Source: Legionella gresilensis (GTDB taxonomy: Bacteria > Pseudomonadota > Gammaproteobacteria > Legionellales > Legionellaceae). Taken from it: 64,000 bases of DNA. The notes beneath the pieces were generated by a model. It did no database searches, was not told where the DNA came from, and saw only the letters and a program-made list of their open reading frames with translations. Position 1 is the stretch's first letter. Every line of letters begins with the position of its first letter. The translations under genes and the position numbers were made by a program. Shown piece by piece: positions 27,534-36,185 of the stretch. The stretch is taken from contig NZ_CAAAHX010000013.1 of the NCBI RefSeq assembly GCF_900639865.1, positions 34,818-98,817 of the forward strand, in the 5' to 3' direction.

Positions 27534-28115
27534 ATGACTAAGTTTTTAATAGTTGTGTTAATCATCTTAGCCCTATTGTTTTTTTGGGCTATTGGGATAT
27601 TTAACAGTCTAATTGGCTTAATTGAGGCGATTAACAATAATAAACGCCAAATTGATATTCAATTAGATCGCCGTTTTAAAGTATTTCAATCGTTGATTGA
27701 AACAGTGAAAAAGTATATGGATTACGAACAGACAACGCTAAAAGATGTTGTTGCATTACGTAATCAAGCACAAGCTGCAAGAGCAGCTGGTGATGAAAAA
27801 TCAAGGATTGCGGCTGAAAATGGAATTTCGCAAATTGCATCGGGTTTAAATGTGGTTTTCGAACAATATCCAGATTTAAAAGCGAATCAAAATGTTATTC
27901 AGTTGCAAGAAGAAATCGTTAATACTGAAAATAAACTTGCTTATGCAAAGCAAGCTTATAACGACAGTGTTGAACGTTATTATGCCAAGAAAAAATCATT
28001 TGTTGAGTCAATGATAGTAAATTTCTTTCCTGACAAGCTAGATAAGGAATTTGAGTATTGGTCATTGCCTGAAGAACAAATTAAGGCTAATGAAAATTAT
28101 ACTGTTAAATTTTGA
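27534..28115 (+). CDS. lemA: LemA family membrane-anchored protein
   Basis: A 193-residue LemA-family protein. One N-terminal membrane helix (residues 5-22) is followed by a long helical bundle. NNNKRQIDIQLDRRFKVFQSL, YEQTTLKDVVALRNQA and AYNDSVERYYAKKKSF are the family landmarks. An FPDKLDKEFEYW stretch near the end matches. LemA proteins are anchored with the bundle outside the cytoplasm; their biochemical role is unclear. The M48 protease gene begins 13 bases downstream, a common lemA-htpX pairing, so the two are probably cotranscribed and linked in envelope quality control. Confidence 0.93.
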   Translation: MTKFLIVVLIILALLFFWAIGIFNSLIGLIEAINNNKRQIDIQLDRRFKVFQSLIETVKKYMDYEQTTLKDVVALRNQAQAARAAGDEKSRIAAENGISQIASGLNVVFEQYPDLKANQNVIQLQEEIVNTENKLAYAKQAYNDSVERYYAKKKSFVESMIVNFFPDKLDKEFEYWSLPEEQIKANENYTVKF

Positions 28116-28128
28116 TTAAGTAGCAGCC

Positions 28129-29178
28129 ATGTCACTTCATGATTATGAAGCAAGCGTCGGTAACTGGCGGGCGCAATTACAGCGTAATGAACGTAAAACC
28201 CGCTTTGTTATTGCTACATTTATTTTAATCTATTTAGTTGTTGGATTACTTGCCGATTGTGCAATTAATCTTTCAGCTTATCCTAATGCGATGTTATCGC
28301 AAATTCTTATGGCTCTGGTGACTTTTCAAATTGTTCCTTGGGCCACTATTACTATGGTTATCGTTGCCGCGCTATCTTTGTTAATTACCTATTCTATGTA
28401 TGACCGTATTATGTTATTAGGTACGGAATATCGAGAAATCACGCCAGAAAATATCCAAAATTTGCAGGAAAAGCAGCTGTATAATGTAGTAGAAGAAATG
28501 AAAGTAGCGGCTGGTCTCCAATACATGCCTAAGGTATATCTTATTGAAGCAAATTATATGAATGCCTTTGCTAGTGGGTACAGCGAAAAATCTGCCATGG
28601 TTGCTATTACTCGTGGTTTAATTGAAAAACTTGATCGGGCTGAGTTACAAGCGGTTATGGCTCATGAGCTTAGTCATATACGCCATCATGATATTAAATT
28701 AACCTTAACAGTTACCGTGCTAAGCAATATTATGCTTATTGTCATTGATATGCTGTTTTATTCATTAATTTATCGTCCTAATAATGATAACCGTCGCCAA
28801 GGCAATAATGCGGGTAATGCTTTAGTGTTGGTTGTTATCTTGTTAAGATATGTATTACCCTTGATAACGGTCTTATTAACGCTCTTTTTAAGTCGTACAC
28901 GGGAATATATGGCCGACTCAGGTTCCGTTGAGCTTATGCGTGATAATGAGCCCATGGCACGCGCATTATTAAAAATAAGTGAAGATCATGCAAGTCATGC
29001 GGATGAATACACCCATGAATATGGTCAAACACGGCATGAACAACTAAGGCAAGCATCTTATTTATTTGATCCATCAAGTATTGATCCTATCAAATCCTTA
29101 GCTAATGCTTTTTCTTCTCATCCTCAAATCGAACAGCGTCTGGCTGCAATAGGTTTTAGGCGTAGAAAGAGTGAATAA
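28129..29178 (+). CDS. HtpX-like M48 membrane metalloprotease
   Basis: A 349-residue M48-family integral-membrane zinc protease. Two N-terminal helices (about 25-48 and 66-90) precede the cytosolic catalytic domain. The zinc motif HELSH is at residues 179-183, with a third ligand probably the Glu of SRTREYMADSGS near residue 266. A second pair of helices (about 192-214 and 228-255) brackets the active-site loop. It resembles HtpX but is longer by about 50 residues with an extended C terminus (SIDPIKSLANAFSSHPQIEQRL). HtpX degrades misfolded membrane proteins with FtsH. It is coupled to lemA upstream. Confidence 0.88.
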   Translation: MSLHDYEASVGNWRAQLQRNERKTRFVIATFILIYLVVGLLADCAINLSAYPNAMLSQILMALVTFQIVPWATITMVIVAALSLLITYSMYDRIMLLGTEYREITPENIQNLQEKQLYNVVEEMKVAAGLQYMPKVYLIEANYMNAFASGYSEKSAMVAITRGLIEKLDRAELQAVMAHELSHIRHHDIKLTLTVTVLSNIMLIVIDMLFYSLIYRPNNDNRRQGNNAGNALVLVVILLRYVLPLITVLLTLFLSRTREYMADSGSVELMRDNEPMARALLKISEDHASHADEYTHEYGQTRHEQLRQASYLFDPSSIDPIKSLANAFSSHPQIEQRLAAIGFRRRKSE

Positions 29179-29338
29179 AAATGTTCATTAGACCTCTTTC
29201 AAACTAACATTGATAGTTTAGATAAAAAATTTTCTTAAATTTTGGTTGCAACGTAATTACCTGATTATATATTATCTACTTCTCATTAGTGGCAATTAGC
29301 CTGCTTAAATTAAATGAATTTAAATACAAGGATGCATT

Positions 29339-30115
29339 GTGATTTTCAAAAGGTTTTTGATAGTTATAGCTAATATCTGTTTAGCCACAACAGTTTTTGC
29401 AGAAGATTTTGGTGATTTTACTGTCGACTGGACCAAGGTAATAACTTTAAGTGGTGGACCTGCTTGGACAAGCCCAGGCCGTAGTCAAACATATTATATT
29501 CCACCCGGCATTTCACCATTTACCCGGTATGTTCAATATCTGGCTCGTGAAACAACTGAGACTATAAGCACAGGAGAGCTATTTTTTGCACTACAAAGGC
29601 CTGTAACACCTTGGTTGACACAACGCTTAGGTATTGCTTTTGCTGGAGCTACAGAAGCTGATTTATATGGTACTTTGGTAATAAATAATATACCGCGCGC
29701 AGCTTATAAATATAAAATAAGCCATGGCCATGCTGCAATAAGAGGTTTGTTAGCTGCTTGCCCAACTTTTTGGGCGCAACCTTATATTAGTGCTAGTGTT
29801 GGCTACAGCTTTAACTCTTCTGATGCATTTAAAACCAATCCACCACTTAATATTTATAACGTTAATGACGGTAGCCTCACTCTTTTAAAATTTAATTCAA
29901 CAACAAAAGGTTCTTTTGTCTATACAGTTGGCTTGGGCTTTAAAGCCAATATTACGAAAAATTGGGAAGTTGGCCTTGGCTATGAATTAGCTGATTGGGG
30001 CCGAAGCCAGCTTGAGAAACCTACTTATTTAACATGGGCTTTTCCACCACCTAAATTATCTAATGTTTATACACATCAACTTCAGTTTAGCTTAAGTTAC
30101 TTATACTGTTTGTAA
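29339..30115 (+). CDS. Outer-membrane beta-barrel protein, paralogue B
   Basis: A 258-residue protein with a signal peptide (FLIVIANICLATTVFA). It starts with GTG at 29339, AAGGA seven bases upstream. The mature part is strand-rich, and the last strand is HQLQFSLSYLYCL. WEVGLGYELADWGRSQLE, LSGGPAWTSPGRSQTYYI and KISHGHAAIRGLL are recognisably shared with the barrel encoded at 16182. It is convergent with an IcmL-like gene, just as paralogue A lies beside one. An isolated repeat end lies about 150 bases upstream. Function unknown; a porin or adhesin is possible. Confidence 0.8.
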   Translation: MIFKRFLIVIANICLATTVFAEDFGDFTVDWTKVITLSGGPAWTSPGRSQTYYIPPGISPFTRYVQYLARETTETISTGELFFALQRPVTPWLTQRLGIAFAGATEADLYGTLVINNIPRAAYKYKISHGHAAIRGLLAACPTFWAQPYISASVGYSFNSSDAFKTNPPLNIYNVNDGSLTLLKFNSTTKGSFVYTVGLGFKANITKNWEVGLGYELADWGRSQLEKPTYLTWAFPPPKLSNVYTHQLQFSLSYLYCL

Positions 30116-30225
30116 AATTAGTTAAGCAAATTGTTTACAATAAGATAACAGTAAGTGAATAATAAAGAATATGCAGTTAAATTCACTTGAAAAGAGTCAT
30201 AATATTTATATTAGTCCTTATTAAT

Positions 30226-30699
30226 TTAATAAGGGCTAACAATAATATCTAACGTATTTATAATTAAAGGTGAAGAATGCGTGGGATTTGCTGTAGATAC
30301 TACAGCCGTAAATTCAAGATGCCTTTCAATTTCTGGCACGATAAAAGCTTGATGAACTCGCCAGCAACTGGCTTCACCACATTCTTCTGGTGCAACTATT
30401 TCAGCAGATAAAATAGGCTCCGGTTGAAAAGTGATAGGTGGACGTCCACGCAAATTATTTTCTACATTATTGCCTAAATACTGATTTAAAAAAATATCCA
30501 TAGTACGCCACGCCCTATGCTTATAAAATCTACGTACATTCGCGGCTTCAGAAATTTTTTCATGATGGCCGGCTATAAGAGTATGCATTAAAGTTTGTTC
30601 GGTCCATTCGCTAACTTGAGCAGGCGTATATGCAAATAATCTTATTGGTATAATAACAACTATTAGAAGTATTAAATTTTTTAAGCACAGTTTTGCCAT
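30226..30699 (-). CDS. Secreted IcmL/DotI-like protein, paralogue B
   Basis: A 157-residue protein from the ATG at 30699 (a start ten codons upstream would precede the signal peptide with an odd stretch). A signal peptide ends near IRLFAYT. The domain opens with VSEWTEQTLMHTLIAGHHEK and has a YKHRAWRTMDIFLNQYL segment. CWRVHQAFIVPEIERHLEF followed by a TAVVSTANP strand matches the later IcmL region. It is related to the protein at 17212: both keep the W-T-x-Q-T-L opening and a WRV-x-Q strand. It carries a Cys pair (EECGEASCW) absent from the other. It is convergent with barrel paralogue B. Confidence 0.72.
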   Translation of the reverse strand: MAKLCLKNLILLIVVIIPIRLFAYTPAQVSEWTEQTLMHTLIAGHHEKISEAANVRRFYKHRAWRTMDIFLNQYLGNNVENNLRGRPPITFQPEPILSAEIVAPEECGEASCWRVHQAFIVPEIERHLEFTAVVSTANPTHSSPLIINTLDIIVSPY

Positions 30700-30732
30700 A
30701 ATTAAGGTCCATCTTAATGTTAATAGCAATTA

Positions 30733-30854
30733 CAGCATCACCTACTAAGCTTTATACTGTGTTGCAAGTTCGCTCGTCTCAGTCATTTACTCTATGTACA
30801 ATCCTTCGCCTCACTTCACTTGTGTCTTGTCTTAAACTCAGTGGGTGGCTATAG
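30733..30854. repeat. MITE-like repeat element, copy A
   Basis: This is about 122 bases of non-coding sequence closely related to the 53.1-kb element. Both carry CTAAGCTT, TACTG, CAAGT, CTCAGTC, TACAATC, GCCTCACT, a CTTGT run and then TCTTGTCT in the same order. The terminal inverted repeats are eroded here (CACCTACTAAG on the left, CTCAGTGGGTG then GCTATAG on the right). It occupies the gap downstream of the ABC exporter and upstream of the IcmL-like gene. No protein is encoded. Confidence 0.6.
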
Positions 30855-30965
30855 TACTATAGTACGAAGTAATTATTATTTATTGTTGGTCATAAACATG
30901 AATAAATCAATTAACACTTAATTTAATTTTAATAAATTCTGAGTCTAGTCTTAATTAAGCAACTG

Positions 30966-31075
30966 AAGGATGCGCTAAACCTGGTTTATTTTTGCCAATC
31001 TTTGCTGTTGGATACCGCGAACAAGTAGCAGTAGGTAGGCTGGGAGCGTACGCGGGAATAAGGTGCGATATATAG
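30966..31075. repeat. Remnant related to the GC-rich palindromic element; rest of gap non-coding
   Basis: Within the 430-base gap between the IcmL-like gene and the ABC permease gene, this stretch is much more GC-rich than its surroundings. On the minus strand it contains TACTTGTTCGCGGTATCCA, which parallels GACTTGTTCGC...ATCCAG in the 23.4-kb element. CCCGCGTACGCTCCCAGCC precedes it. The matching second arm is poor. A 63-codon minus-strand frame crosses it but has no protein-like features. Confidence 0.4.
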
Positions 31076-31129
31076 GCGGAATTTGAAAAATTAAATGTTA
31101 GTTTGAAGTAATAACGATGGATTAATCTA

Positions 31130-31903
31130 TTAATCTCGCAAGCCAACTCCCTTCTTTAGTAGAAATAAATTAAGAAAAGTTAAAGCAATAATCATCGAAA
31201 AAATAATACTCATTGAAAGATGAATATCTACTTCATCATAGCCAATCATTGCATGCCGTAATGCATTAACTTTATACAAAATAGGATTGAAATGGGAAAG
31301 TTTTTCCCATATGGGAGATAACATCTTTGTTGAGTAAAATATGCCACCAAGATAGGTTAGTGGTGTTAAGACGAAGGTAGGAATAATCATAACATCATCA
31401 AAATTGCGAGCAATCATTGCATTAGTAAACCCGGCTAGGGAAAAAAGTGCTGATACAAGTAAGATAACGAGTATTGTTAGTGGTATGTTATTAATTCGCA
31501 TCGTTACAAAAAAGCTTGCTACTAGAATTACTAATAAGGCAACAAGGAAGCCACGAATAATACCACCTAATATATAACCGAGTAAAAGCAAACTATCGTG
31601 GACTGGGCTTACAAGAATTTCTTCAATACTTTTTTGAAAACGCAAACTAAATAAAGAAGTTGAAACATTGCTATACGCATTAGTAATAATGGACATCATC
31701 ACTAAGCCTGGTGCAATAAAAGTGATATAATCTATGCCTTCAATAGGACCAATACGCTTACCAATTAAACTACCAAATATTAAAAAATAAAGTGCGGTAG
31801 TAATAACAGGCGGTAAAAATACTTGGCTTGATATACGAAACATTCTAACGATTTCACGTCTAACAATGGTATATAAGCCAATGAATTGCTGTTTAATGGT
31901 CAT
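31130..31903 (-). CDS. ABC-2 type exporter permease
   Basis: A 257-residue inner-membrane permease with six predicted helices. ITFIAPGLVMMSIITNAYSN, SIEEILVSPVHDSLLLLGYI and TPLTYLGGIFYSTKMLSPIW are ABC-2 family motifs (the second is the coupling loop, and the YLGGIFYS stretch lies before helix 5). It resembles DrrB/NodJ-like permeases and E. coli YadH. Its gene overlaps the upstream ATPase gene by 11 bases, so both subunits are made together as a two-plus-two exporter. Substrate unknown; lipids, glycans or drugs are typical of the family. Confidence 0.9.
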   Translation of the reverse strand: MTIKQQFIGLYTIVRREIVRMFRISSQVFLPPVITTALYFLIFGSLIGKRIGPIEGIDYITFIAPGLVMMSIITNAYSNVSTSLFSLRFQKSIEEILVSPVHDSLLLLGYILGGIIRGFLVALLVILVASFFVTMRINNIPLTILVILLVSALFSLAGFTNAMIARNFDDVMIIPTFVLTPLTYLGGIFYSTKMLSPIWEKLSHFNPILYKVNALRHAMIGYDEVDIHLSMSIIFSMIIALTFLNLFLLKKGVGLRD

Positions 31904-32807
31904 TATTAATTAAATCCAGGAAAAGCTCTTCTAAACGGTTAGTCTTATTTCTTAAACTATGAATTTTTATCCCTTGCTTGCTTAATTGCTCAAAGACATC
32001 GTTTAAGCTCACACTATTATCAATGCGTAGCTCAAAAGTGTGGGTATCAATTAATTCAGGCTCGAAAGGGGGAAGAGGTGGTAACACTTCGATCGGCGCT
32101 TGGGTTGTAAATACTAATGTTTGATGATGTAAACTAGTTAGTAATTTTTTCATAGACGTATTTTTAACAATCTCGCCTCTATCAATAATGGCAATACTTT
32201 TGCAAAGTTGTTCAGCCTCTTCTAAGTAGTGAGTCGTTAAGATAATTGTTGTTCCTTCGCCATTTGTTTTAATAAAAAAGTCCCACATGCTGCGTCTAAT
32301 TTCTATATCCACACCGGCTGTTGGCTCATCGAGAATTAAAACTTTGGGTTTATGAATAAGTGCTCGCGCTATCATAAGACGGCGCTTCATCCCACCCGAC
32401 AAGTGACGCGCAATTGTTTGTCGTTTCTCCCATAGACCTAGCTGCTTAAGTAATTCATTAACACGCGGTTTTGCTTCAGTACGGGTAATACCATAGAATC
32501 CTGCTTCATTAATTAGAATTTGTTCACATGTTTCAAAAATATTTAAGTTAAATTCCTGCGGAACTAAACCTAAACAAGATTTGGCTTGTGCTGGGTTTTT
32601 ATCTAGATCATAGCCGCAGATATTAACTTTCCCAGATGTTTTAGTAAGAAGGGTGGTAATTACACCAATAGTTGTTGATTTACCAGCGCCATTAGCACCT
32701 AAGAGAGCAAAAAAATCACCTGACTTTACTGCTAAATTAATTCCTTTTAATGCCTCAACACCACTTTTATAAACCTTACGCAATTCTTTAATTTCAAGAT
32801 CATACAT
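31893..32807 (-). CDS. ABC exporter ATP-binding protein
   Basis: A 304-residue ATPase. Walker A is GANGAGKST, the signature LSGGMKRRLMIARALIHKP, Walker B VLILDEPTAGVD, and the H-loop is TTHYLEE. The C-terminal 70 residues form the extra domain seen in DrrA/YadG-type exporters (LRIDNSVSLNDVFEQLSKQG). It partners with the overlapping permease gene. Gene order ATPase then permease, both minus strand, resembles E. coli yadG-yadH. No accessory gene indicates what is exported. Confidence 0.93.
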   Translation of the reverse strand: MYDLEIKELRKVYKSGVEALKGINLAVKSGDFFALLGANGAGKSTTIGVITTLLTKTSGKVNICGYDLDKNPAQAKSCLGLVPQEFNLNIFETCEQILINEAGFYGITRTEAKPRVNELLKQLGLWEKRQTIARHLSGGMKRRLMIARALIHKPKVLILDEPTAGVDIEIRRSMWDFFIKTNGEGTTIILTTHYLEEAEQLCKSIAIIDRGEIVKNTSMKKLLTSLHHQTLVFTTQAPIEVLPPLPPFEPELIDTHTFELRIDNSVSLNDVFEQLSKQGIKIHSLRNKTNRLEELFLDLINNDH

Positions 32808-32924
32808 AAATTCTCATTATCACTAATTTTTACAATCGTAATTATAAACAGGTCTTAAAAATATCATAATTTAAGCATTTAATAATACTTCAAATGTATT
32901 ATATAAACATTACTTACTTTGCTG

Positions 32925-33057
32925 CTAAAAATTAAATTCATTAGAAGAATCACTTTCATCTTCAGATTCTTCTTTAGTCGCTTCTCGAATAGCGGCAATT
33001 CTTGCTAATACTTTTGGATCAGCAAGTAATCCTAGATCGCTTGAATATTTTTTTTTT
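32925..33057 (-). other. Out-of-frame acidic C-terminal tail across a run of ten A
   Basis: On the minus strand the candidate effector gene reads through ten consecutive A (T at 33048-33057) and stops 15 bases after the run (33032). In the frame reached by a -1 shift, or by one extra A, the sequence continues for about 40 codons to TAG at 32925-32927. It encodes KYSSDLGLLADP, then KVLARIAAIREATK, then the acidic EESEDESDSSNEFNF. This is protein-like and low in stops, so it is probably the true C terminus, reached by slippage or lost by a recent one-base deletion. Confidence 0.7.
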
Positions 33058-34012
33058 CTTGGCGCGGTGATGTATGTTGCTGATTTTTTTTATTCTCTTC
33101 CCGTTTCTTAATCGCGTTCGCAAGATCTGCTTGAAATGTTAACCTAGGAGCAGGCTTTGAAGGTTTTTTAAGCTCTAATGTGTCTTTGGTCGTAGTTAGT
33201 TTAGTATGATCTTTTTGTTTAGCTTTAGATGTTTCAGGTGGCTCAGGCGGAGGAGGTATTAAGCTTTCAATCATTTTTACTGAGCTGCTGTTAAGTTCTA
33301 AAGTATCATTATTGGGTAGATTAGATGGGTGAACTAAAGAATATTGCTCTTCTCTTTTCATCTCTTGAGGAGAAGGAATATCGGGAGTTGGAGAAGTAGG
33401 TTCAACGAGTGAATTTAAACTTGCGAGGTCACCTTTTATTTTTTCAATGATAGGTATCGCTGATGATAATTTTTCCCATTGTTTTTTGGAAGATTCTAAC
33501 TTAGAAACCTGCTCTCTTAAGTGATTATTTTGATCTTTTAATAAATTCTTCTCTTTTTGCAAATCTTGTATTTGATCTAAGAGCATTGTTTTTTCACTTT
33601 GATGCGCGTTTTGCAAATTGCCAAAAGCACGTTGTAATTCACTTAATGCGTTAATAGAATAACGAGCCTCAGGATTGACTTTAATTAGCATACCTTGCTC
33701 TGTAAGATAATTATTATAATTAAACGATTTATAGTACTTATCTATTAAGGAGCTAACTAAACTCGCAAAGATTGGATCGGTGGTTGAAAAACGAGTCGCT
33801 GTAATGGATAGAACTGAGAGTAAGCTCATATCATCAAATGAACTATCATCTTTATTGCTGTGTTCAATACTAGTGAAGATACTTTCTATATTAATTTTAA
33901 GGTTATCAAAATGGCTATCCTTTCCATAAGAAAGAAGGCCGCCTTTACCTTTTTGCTGGTAGTCGGTATTCAATTCGCTAAACAATTTAATGAAGGTTGG
34001 TGAAAGTGGCAT
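33032..34012 (-). CDS. Candidate effector with coiled coil, proline-rich and WH2-like segments
   Basis: 326 residues as read, ending just after a run of ten A. The N-terminal 130 residues are helical and unrecognised (LNTDYQQKGKGGLLSYG). A coiled coil follows (about 150-200, DQIQDLQKEKNLLKDQNNHL). Then come a low-complexity Pro/Ser region, a PPPPEPP tract near residue 250, and PAPRLTFQADLANAIKKREE near residues 289-308. The last segment weakly resembles an actin-binding WH2 motif. With the shifted tail, a second helix and an acidic end would follow, an order like the VCA region of WASP proteins. No signal peptide or membrane helix. A Dot/Icm effector acting on host actin is a speculative inference. 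Confidence 0.55.
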   Translation of the reverse strand: MPLSPTFIKLFSELNTDYQQKGKGGLLSYGKDSHFDNLKINIESIFTSIEHSNKDDSSFDDMSLLSVLSITATRFSTTDPIFASLVSSLIDKYYKSFNYNNYLTEQGMLIKVNPEARYSINALSELQRAFGNLQNAHQSEKTMLLDQIQDLQKEKNLLKDQNNHLREQVSKLESSKKQWEKLSSAIPIIEKIKGDLASLNSLVEPTSPTPDIPSPQEMKREEQYSLVHPSNLPNNDTLELNSSSVKMIESLIPPPPEPPETSKAKQKDHTKLTTTKDTLELKKPSKPAPRLTFQADLANAIKKREENKKNQQHTSPRQEKKNIQAI

Positions 34013-34114
34013 TCCTAGCTCCTAAGAAACTCCCTTATTGCATTTAATACTAACCTTGAGCGGGCGTCAATTATACATTATGGAAATTACTAATATATTT
34101 TGCAATTTAAATAG

Positions 34115-34717
34115 CTATATCACTAGCTCTTCTTTAGTTTTTAGCCAGCCTGTAATGCTCAGTCTATCCGTAGTTGTTGTAAGTACTTCATGAGGTAGGT
34201 GACTTAAAAAGCAGATCAAACGATTCCAAGTGGGAGAAACTGAAGTCATTAATTTATTTTGTTCGTTATAAAGAAGTAATTGACCACCACAATTAGCTTG
34301 CCAATGAGGATTAAGGTAATAAACAAAGGAGACTTTCCTGCTTTTTTTATTTTTGAATTGATCAATGTGCTTGCGATAAAAAGCCCCTGCTTGGTAAAAA
34401 GCAAAATGAACTTCAAATTCTTCTAATCCTAAATAAAGAGTTTTATTTAAAGTTATTTTAATCTGAGTGATCATCTGCCAAAAGTGCTGAACATCAGGTG
34501 AATTTGATTCTAGCCAGTAGATTTTATCTGTCCGAATTGCATCATTAAGACTTGTATTGGTTAGGTTACCTATTTTAGCTGCTTGAAATTCCTTTTGCCT
34601 CATTATTTCTAAGGCTGCATCTTTTAATGAATGAGCCTTTTCTTCATCCAAAAAGTGGTCGCATATATGAAATCCCTGATCGCAGAGTTCATTTACTAAA
34701 AGGCTAAGATCAATCAT
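34115..34717 (-). CDS. 2-oxoglutarate/Fe(II)-dependent oxygenase (prolyl hydroxylase-like)
   Basis: A 200-residue double-stranded-beta-helix oxygenase. The iron triad is His117 and Asp119 (YRKHIDQF) with the distal His176 (LSHLPHEV). Arg185 (TDRLSITGW) binds 2-oxoglutarate. FVYYLNPHWQANCGGQLLLY is the strand between them typical of P4H/EGLN-type enzymes such as SM-20-like 2OG oxygenases. Length matches the prolyl hydroxylase core without extra domains. In Pseudomonas a related enzyme hydroxylates EF-Tu, so a protein substrate is plausible. Single-gene unit. Confidence 0.9.
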   Translation of the reverse strand: MIDLSLLVNELCDQGFHICDHFLDEEKAHSLKDAALEIMRQKEFQAAKIGNLTNTSLNDAIRTDKIYWLESNSPDVQHFWQMITQIKITLNKTLYLGLEEFEVHFAFYQAGAFYRKHIDQFKNKKSRKVSFVYYLNPHWQANCGGQLLLYNEQNKLMTSVSPTWNRLICFLSHLPHEVLTTTTDRLSITGWLKTKEELVI

Positions 34718-34791
34718 TATAATTGAGGACTAATAAAAGTTCACATTTTAAGCAATCATAATTACTTTACAAGTATTAACTAATAAAAGAT

Positions 34792-35070
34792 TTATCGTCG
34801 ACCAGGAATACAAGGCGCTTCTACAAACTCACCATTGATTTTTAAGACCATGTTTATACTACGACGATGGTATCGGGAAAGAATATCAAAATTAGCAGGT
34901 GTAACATACCCATAACTACTACCACAATAAACCAGTGATGTTGCGCCTCTAGTTGGTTTAGCATAAATGGGAATATCACACTCCCAACGAAAACGTGTTA
35001 AGTCGCAATTAGCGAAAACTAACTGTAAAGGAAGAAAAATGAGTAGAAGAAAAATTTTTATTTTATGCAT
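34792..35070 (-). CDS. Small secreted Cys-rich hypothetical protein
   Basis: A 92-residue protein with a clear signal peptide (residues 1-20, ending LVFA). The mature part has four Cys (NCDL, WECD, VYCG, APCIPG), suggesting two disulphides in the periplasm or outside the cell. The middle has RGATSLVYCGSSYGYV and SINMVLKINGEFVEAPC. No family is recognised. It ends with two Arg. It has its own upstream AT-rich region and lies between the oxygenase gene and a divergent hypothetical gene. Confidence 0.7.
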   Translation of the reverse strand: MHKIKIFLLLIFLPLQLVFANCDLTRFRWECDIPIYAKPTRGATSLVYCGSSYGYVTPANFDILSRYHRRSINMVLKINGEFVEAPCIPGRR

Positions 35071-35276
35071 AGTATCCTCTTGCTAATACGAAGTGTCGGC
35101 TTAATTTAGAAAATCTTTAACATATTTTCCCTTATCCTCATGACTGAATTAAAACGTATAAATTTTTAAGATAATTCTGTTCTTATTAAGTAATACTTGC
35201 TTTAATTAAAGAAATAACAGACAGGATGTTTGGGTTAATCCCCTATGCTTAAAGCAAGGATTAAAGGAGGAATAGC

Positions 35277-36182
35277 TTGTCTACAGAGCACTTCTTAAAT
35301 GCGCTTCGCCAAAGTGATTATGTAGGTACATTGGATTGGCCTGGTTTTTTGCGTAACAAATACAGCCCCAATAGGACGCTAGATGGTGATGGCCTATTAA
35401 ACTTAGCTATTTATGAACTTATTAACTCGCCATTTGCTCAAAGTGATCTAAAACATATAGAAATTTTATATGCTTTTCTAAACTCTTTTATTTTACCTGC
35501 TGAAAAAGCTTATGCAGGTACAGTTATAATTGGTGCAGCAATCCAATACTATGTTTATGCAGAAAAAGGCTTACTGGATTTTTTTAAGGGTAGTTTAGAT
35601 GATTTAAGAATGTTTTTTAAGGATACACACTCAGCGGATGCAGAAATCATTGAAGCTTGGATGAGTCGCGAGAACCCCCTTTTTAATATCGAAGCAAATA
35701 ATGTTTATTTAGCTGATAAAACATTATTTTTCGAGCAAAAGCTACTAGAACACGCTAAGTTAATGAAGGAGGTAGAGCAAGGTATTTTACTTATTGATTA
35801 CTATCAAGGAATTTGCTTAAAGTATATTCAGCTGTTATCCAATCTTCCTGAAGAAGAAAAAACGGTAAAAGTCGGTATGCGTATAGGTATTGCGCAATCG
35901 ATGTATGATTATCTTTGTCAGCAGCTGATTTTTAAGCCAGTCATAAAGAAAGAAATTTCGCTTTATTTAGCTAAGATTCGAGCTGAACAGGAACCAAGTT
36001 TAATATTGAAGCGAGAAGAGGCTTATCTTAAGAAAATAGATGATAAAAATGCTTTTAGTCGCTTATATGATAACTCTAAATACTTCTTGGGTTTTTTTAC
36101 AAAAAATGTTATCACAACGATATTTGATTTTAATATGGATAAAAAAAGTAAACAGCAGCCTAATAGCAACTCAACGCTTTAA
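35277..36182 (+). CDS. Hypothetical helical protein, TTG start
   Basis: A 301-residue protein of unknown family. Translation starts at TTG (35277): GGAGG at 35266-35270 lies six bases upstream, and no ATG in frame fits better. It is predicted mostly helical with no signal peptide. One mildly hydrophobic stretch (YAGTVIIGAAIQYYVYA) is not long enough to be a convincing membrane helix. The C terminus is NMDKKSKQQPNSNSTL, short and polar. A translocated effector or a cytoplasmic scaffold are both possible. It is convergent with ogt. Confidence 0.55.
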   Translation: MSTEHFLNALRQSDYVGTLDWPGFLRNKYSPNRTLDGDGLLNLAIYELINSPFAQSDLKHIEILYAFLNSFILPAEKAYAGTVIIGAAIQYYVYAEKGLLDFFKGSLDDLRMFFKDTHSADAEIIEAWMSRENPLFNIEANNVYLADKTLFFEQKLLEHAKLMKEVEQGILLIDYYQGICLKYIQLLSNLPEEEKTVKVGMRIGIAQSMYDYLCQQLIFKPVIKKEISLYLAKIRAEQEPSLILKREEAYLKKIDDKNAFSRLYDNSKYFLGFFTKNVITTIFDFNMDKKSKQQPNSNSTL

Positions 36183-36185
36183 CCA

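Noticed and set aside
30955..31146. 63-codon minus-strand frame past the ABC permease
   Set aside because: It crosses a GC-rich repeat remnant, has no protein-like composition or ribosome-binding site, and overlaps the permease stop region.
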